From: Planctomycetota bacterium
Lineage (GTDB): Bacteria > Planctomycetota > Planctomycetia > Pirellulales > Pirellulaceae
Assembly: GCA_026692885.1 (NCBI GenBank)
Contig: JAPLNJ010000794.1
Span: 1 to 8,924, forward strand
Direction of reading: 5' to 3'
Length of the DNA stretch: 8,924 nucleotides
The notes under the pieces were generated by a model. It saw nothing but the letters and a program-made list of their open reading frames with translations. It was not told where the DNA came from and ran no database searches. Shown in pieces: positions 6,901 to 8,924 of the stretch (position 1 is the stretch's first letter; each line of letters begins with the position of its first letter). The position numbers and the translations under genes are program-made.

Positions 6901-7813
6901 GATAATTGGCGGGCACGAAACCAGCGTCTGCCCCGGTGACGTGTCGTGCCCCGGCGCCGCCGAACCTGCGACGCACGACCAGCAGTTTGTCGGCATCGAG
7001 CAAGGGATTCGCCAGCAACGCGGCACGGATGCCGGCCAAGAGTTTTTCGACCGATTCGGTCTCTTCCTGTTTACCGTCGGCCAGCGACTTCAGCAGGACC
7101 GCGCGGCCGCGGTCGAACTGGGCCAAAGTCTGTCGGTGGGGCATCCCGTCGTACCGGCCCGGAAACTCCTGTTCCATGTCCTCAATGGCCAGCCGCACGG
7201 CTTCCAGGTCGATGCTTTCCAGCGCCGCGATTTTCGCCCTGAGTTGGGCCCGGTGGGCGCTGAGCCGCACCCGTTCGGCCCGCTGCTCCGGGCTGGGCCG
7301 CGGCAGTTTCCAACCTTCGGGAAACGGCACGGACGACTGCAGTCGTAGCCCGCAGATGTGGGGAAACGGGCCGTCGCACTGGAGCCTGACGGTGTGGGTG
7401 CCGCAGGTGATGGGCAGCGTGCCTTGCTGCTCCCACTTGGCCGACTTGGTATTCCAGTCGCCCGTGACCCCCTTGAAACCGGTACAAATCTTTTTCCCAT
7501 CGAGACTGATCTCGACTGGGCGAGCCTGTGCCGCTGCGTACAAGGCAGACAGCGTGTAGTCGGCGGTGACGGGGAACTCGATCTCGTACTCCGCCCAATT
7601 CGGCAACTCGCCCCCGTTCCAGATGCAAGACGGCCCGTCGGCATAAGGCTGGCCGGTGAGGCTCACCCGGGCATTGCTGCCGTCGAAGTCCCGAGCTTCG
7701 ATCGTGAATTCCGCCTCCGCAGCCTCGGCCGCGATCGGCAGTGTCTCGAACAGTCCCATCAGGAACAGGCAGGGACACAGGCATTTGAGTCGACCGCTCG
7801 TCATCGGATTCAT
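3908..7813 (-). CDS. Secreted multidomain protein: CBM-like, HZS-alpha-like propeller, two c-type haem sites, FGE-like domain
   Basis: Predicted length is 1301 residues. ATG 7811-7813 was chosen because GGGAGGG sits 7 bases upstream and a signal peptide follows (about 1-31, hydrophobic CLCPCLFLMGLFETLP, Ala-rich cleavage area). Order: CBM6/35-like beta domain (about 34-160); charged helical segment (about 172-275); beta-propeller with PD40/TolB-like blades such as PDGRIVLCSTG and NDGRVLFQRWEY (about 280-690); hydrazine-synthase-alpha middle domain (RGTVKSLRVFSYHFGYNA, QPLDGEGRAVQLMRSWF); haem motif CVGCH at 777-781; second haem motif CIGCH at 827-831 after FAFAHEVFPVLEQY, with the MEYHASTSVLIQMLEKGHHGV segment after it; then a SUMF1/FGE-like domain (about 1013-1295: GEFVMG, TEVTNGQYALF, LPTEAQWEWAARAG, GNVSEWTRSSY, ARGGSW, DVGFRVI). 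GGSW is followed by ADRPADAG, so the copper-binding Cys pair of true FGE is absent and formylglycine synthesis is unlikely. Probable role: extracytoplasmic haem-linked redox or binding protein attached to a carbohydrate surface. Such fusions are known in planctomycetes outside anammox; the substrate is unknown. Confidence 0.88.
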   Translation of the reverse strand: MNPMTSGRLKCLCPCLFLMGLFETLPIAAEAAEAEFTIEARDFDGSNARVSLTGQPYADGPSCIWNGGELPNWAEYEIEFPVTADYTLSALYAAAQARPVEISLDGKKICTGFKGVTGDWNTKSAKWEQQGTLPITCGTHTVRLQCDGPFPHICGLRLQSSVPFPEGWKLPRPSPEQRAERVRLSAHRAQLRAKIAALESIDLEAVRLAIEDMEQEFPGRYDGMPHRQTLAQFDRGRAVLLKSLADGKQEETESVEKLLAGIRAALLANPLLDADKLLVVRRRFGGAGARHVTGADAGFVPANYLNQTAMSRGNWDNEIAIVSGLRSQPRIDRLYKPSGGQILRDMRLDFPADRMSFSSIDANGRWAIYEIRSDGSSLKQLTPTDYPDLDFFDACYLPDGRIVLCSTGNYFGLPCLDGNGQIASLYLLDPATKALRQLTFDQDSDNDPTVLNDGRVLFQRWEYSDIPHYFSRRRFGMNPDGTGQVALYGSNSWFPTAFRFAKPVPDHPTRLVGIISGHHDFGDCGRMAILDPGLAGTYPFRYRPTSKEWGVEGEPIAVTPDVLPAEQTGFLQLIPGRGKTVAGTVCDAIIGHLYRKERPALTTHPYPLSSKYFLVSMKPTPQSLWGIYLVDVFDNATLVVEIEEAALFEPQLLLARPRPPVIPDRVKPGCRTAEVHIADIYSGPGLPGVPRGTVKSLRVFSYHFGYNAKAGFPLVGTQAGWDMKRVLGTASVEPDGSAYFQIPANTPISIQPLDGEGRAVQLMRSWFVGMPGEQISCVGCHEDRRATLPTKRSLAHRRRPQPLEPWYGSPRPFAFAHEVFPVLEQYCIGCHDKPPTVGPRSNPCFKDPDTAYNTLHPYVHRPGVESDMALLTPMEYHASTSVLIQMLEKGHHGVKLTGMSREARERLTCWIDLNVPRAGNWNPPRFQNFDQRQRRCELAKTLANNDDDPEAEYQAAAEAFKQRTPIPFNAPPPENPVPSDGLKATGFPLTVAEASRLQQAHSAGAQQVIDLAAGVKLTLAWIPPGEFVMGRLEGAPDERPRCVVRVSQPFWMAVTEVTNGQYALFDPQHDTRYIDMHSLDRVVPGYIANHPDQPVARVSWSEAVRFCEWMSRKTGLKVTLPTEAQWEWAARAGSESQFFYGTLETDFGRFANLADQALRWYSMGYDGPSALQRRHPYPPEMNFPLHDERFRDMWFVVDYVGQTEANAWGLKDMVGNVSEWTRSSYRPYPYRDDDGRNDGASPERKVARGGSWADRPADAGSAVRRVYQPWQSVYDVGFRVIVEAATTGGQVTLRTEKATPR

Positions 7814-7820
7814 GATGGCA

Positions 7821-7827
7821 CCCTCCC
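7821..7827 (-). promoter_or_regulatory. Ribosome binding site GGGAGGG of the large multidomain gene
   Basis: On the minus strand GGGAGGG lies 7 bases before ATG 7813. This decides the start. The longer frame to ATG 7939 would begin inside a repeat fragment (CGTTCCCATGCTCC, plus strand) and put 42 non-signal residues before an otherwise normal signal peptide. Weak promoter-like boxes (TTGATC at 7915-7910 and TAATCT at 7890-7885, minus strand, 19-base spacer) lie further upstream but are not convincing. Confidence 0.65.
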
Positions 7828-7926
7828 AATTCAATTCGTGATCGCCGCTGCGTGGGGTCGTTTGTGCGTCGTCGCCAGGTTCAAAGATTATCGCGGCATC
7901 GTTCAGCAAGATCAACGCGACTACTT

Positions 7927-8145
7927 CTCTCGTTCCCATGCTCCGAGGCTGTGAAAAAATGTGCGAACACGATTCGCGGTAGGGTGGGCCAAGTACTCGC
8001 GGCCCACCAATTCCAAGGAAACGGCCTTGCTTGCGACGGTGGGCCGCGGGTACTTGGCCCTACGATTTTTCACAGCCTCTCCGCGCCGTCGGCCCAAAGA
8101 CGCAGAGCGTCCGTGGCTTGCGTTCCGACGCAGAGCGTCGGAACG
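7927..8145. repeat. Composite repeat patch around the 135-bp foldback, with a 25-bp palindrome at 8121-8145
   Basis: CGTTCCGACGC (8121-8131) and GCGTCGGAACG (8135-8145) form perfect 11-base arms around AGA. The word GACGCAGAGCGTC occurs twice, at 8099-8111 and 8127-8139. On the left side, CGTTCCCATGCTCC ends at 7944, just before the foldback. These resemble the CGTTCCCATGCTCCGCG and CGTTCCGACGCTCTGCG repeats that I recall as common in planctomycete spacers. The patch is best read as older repeats into which the foldback landed. Confidence 0.55.
7945..8079. repeat. 135-bp MITE-like foldback with 14-bp terminal inverted repeats
   Basis: GAGGCTGTGAAAAA at 7945-7958 is exactly complementary to 8066-8079. 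Inner arms 7980-8008 and 8038-8062 also pair (GGGCCAAGTACYCGCGGCCCACC core), the left one carrying a 4-base insertion (TGGG). A 20-odd base stretch present only on the left makes the element asymmetric. It is flanked by TCC on both sides (7942-7944 and 8080-8082), a possible 3-bp target duplication. No transposase is encoded, so it would be moved in trans. It sits upstream of the large multidomain gene. Confidence 0.8.
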
Positions 8146-8439
8146 AGAAAAATTCAGGACTTGGACAACCGCAAGATGTTCACAGCAGTGGGGGAAAATC
8201 CGGATGCGGTTTCCGGACGGTGCCTTTTCGGCCGCCAGAGGATAGAGTAGACTTTGCCAAGACGGTCACCTGGACTGTAACGGGTGCAGGTGGTTGTCAC
8301 AGACGACCGTTCGTTGACGTGGGCGGTTGCCGTTGGTGGAAAAACAGGCTAACGGTTGTCAATCCGATAGTTTCCAACAACAGGACGAAGCAGGGAAACC
8401 CAATAAGTCACCTGTCTTTTTGGCAATCTTGAGGTTTTG
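8146..8439. other. Spacer before tRNA-Phe without a recognisable gene
   Basis: I see no supported gene or strong secondary structure here. Short open frames run through it, but their translations continue from the neighbouring repeat patch and match nothing familiar. It should contain the tRNA promoter: TTGTCA at 8356-8361 could serve as a -35 box, but I find no matching -10 at the right distance, so I do not annotate one. Confidence 0.4.
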
Positions 8440-8512
<73 letters not shown>

Positions 8513-8530
8513 CTTAACGGGCAGCCGCCT

Positions 8531-8646
8531 TGATCGGAACATTGCGGAAAACTCTAGCAGCGGATCATCGTAGTCTGCAGCGTCAGCGAGGAAACGCCGC
8601 TCTTCCTCGCTGATGCTGCGGGTTGCGATGCGCAACGTTCCGATCA
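8531..8646. repeat. Nested foldback downstream of tRNA-Phe
   Basis: Outer arms 8531-8546 and 8631-8646 (TGATCGGAACRTTGCG) match at 15 of 16 positions. Inner arms 8578-8593 and 8603-8618 (CAGCRTCAGCGAGGAA) also match at 15 of 16, around a 9-base loop, and the inner mismatch is a G-T pair in the plus-strand RNA. A third small stem, GTTGCG-ATG-CGCAAC, lies at 8622-8636 and competes with the outer stem. The element begins 18 bases after the tRNA. It may be a MITE-like repeat or a structured RNA, and it could help end tRNA transcription, though no T-run follows. Confidence 0.65.
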
Positions 8647-8856
8647 GAAGTGGGGTAAGCATCCTGCTTGCCTTTCGCTTCATCGCGTCAAACGCAAGCT
8701 GGGAGTTTACGCCACCGCATCGGTCACCCCAAGATTAAGCCTTGACGACGCACTGGAACCGGCACTAGCACCAAAGGGTTCTTGACGGTGGGAGTGTCAA
8801 GAATGAGGTCTAACGTTGTCGCCTGGACCGGGCTTGCCGCGAGGGCTCAGACGTAC
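8647..8856. other. Spacer with one short hairpin
   Basis: No gene is supported. The only structure seen is TTCTTGAC (8779-8786) paired with GTCAAGAA (8796-8803) around a 9-base loop. It lacks a T-run, so it is not a clear terminator. Confidence 0.4.
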
Positions 8857-8924
8857 AGAATTCAAAATTGGCGGTTTGACGACTTTGCCAAGTCGGAGTG
8901 GTTTGTCCGCCAATTTTGAATTCT
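8857..8924. repeat. 18-bp perfect inverted repeat at the window end
   Basis: AGAATTCAAAATTGGCGG at 8857-8874 is exactly complementary to 8907-8924, the last base of the window. The 32-base interior holds a smaller stem, GACTT (8881-8885) with AAGTC (8890-8894). The arms are AT-rich compared with the GC-rich surroundings. The element has MITE or REP architecture. Ending exactly at a repeat boundary suggests that the source contig may also stop here. Confidence 0.8.

Noticed and set aside
3908..7813. Evidence for anammox hydrazine synthesis
   Set aside because: Only the alpha-like domain is present, in a fusion with CBM-like and FGE-like parts. No beta/gamma subunit or hydrazine dehydrogenase is seen, and such proteins are found in non-anammox planctomycetes.
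7814..7939. 42-residue N-terminal extension of the large multidomain protein from ATG 7939
   Set aside because: The ATG lies in a repeat fragment, and a good ribosome binding site plus signal peptide support ATG 7813.

Overview
The window looks like a fragment of a planctomycete genome, probably of the Pirellulales/Pirellulaceae type. It is GC-rich. It encodes a secreted sulfatase and a very large secreted protein that joins a carbohydrate-binding-like domain, a hydrazine-synthase-alpha-like propeller, two c-type haem sites and an FGE-like (SUMF1 fold) domain. Its intergenic DNA is packed with dispersed palindromic repeats. No rRNA or housekeeping protein marker is present, so the placement rests on gene content and repeat style and stays an inference.

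Layout: bases 1-284 hold no gene I can support. A palindrome made of four GGCAGAATRAT boxes lies at 285-366. Three protein genes follow, all on the minus strand. Transcription runs from right to left. First comes the approximately 1301-residue multidomain protein (3908-7813), then the sulfatase (2007 to about 3543, open frame to 3743), then a membrane protein with helical repeats (415-1737). A plus-strand tRNA-Phe(GAA) lies at 8440-8512. Every gap between genes carries at least one inverted or tandem repeat, each of a different kind: a 69-bp tandem array (1695-1876), a 100-bp foldback (3560-3659), a perfect 26-bp palindrome (3845-3870), a 135-bp foldback (7945-8079), a 25-bp palindrome (8121-8145), a nested foldback (8531-8646) and an 18-bp inverted repeat ending exactly at the last base (8857-8924).

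Biology: two points stand out. The sulfatase keeps its metal-binding and other active-site residues, but has Arg (codon CGT) where the Cys that becomes formylglycine should be, so as read it should lack normal sulfatase activity. The neighbouring large protein ends in a formylglycine-generating-enzyme fold that lacks the copper-binding cysteines of true FGE, so it is unlikely to perform that maturation. Its middle part belongs to the family related to the hydrazine synthase alpha subunit, with CVGCH and CIGCH haem sites, which suggests an extracytoplasmic redox or haem role. No other anammox gene is present.

Repeat insertion appears to have remodelled gene starts. The membrane repeat protein begins at a GTG inside the 69-bp array with an in-frame TAG just before it. 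The sulfatase signal peptide has no ATG, GTG or TTG next to it, because the 100-bp foldback sits directly upstream. The window therefore shows a repeat-driven, possibly decaying accessory locus rather than a clean operon.
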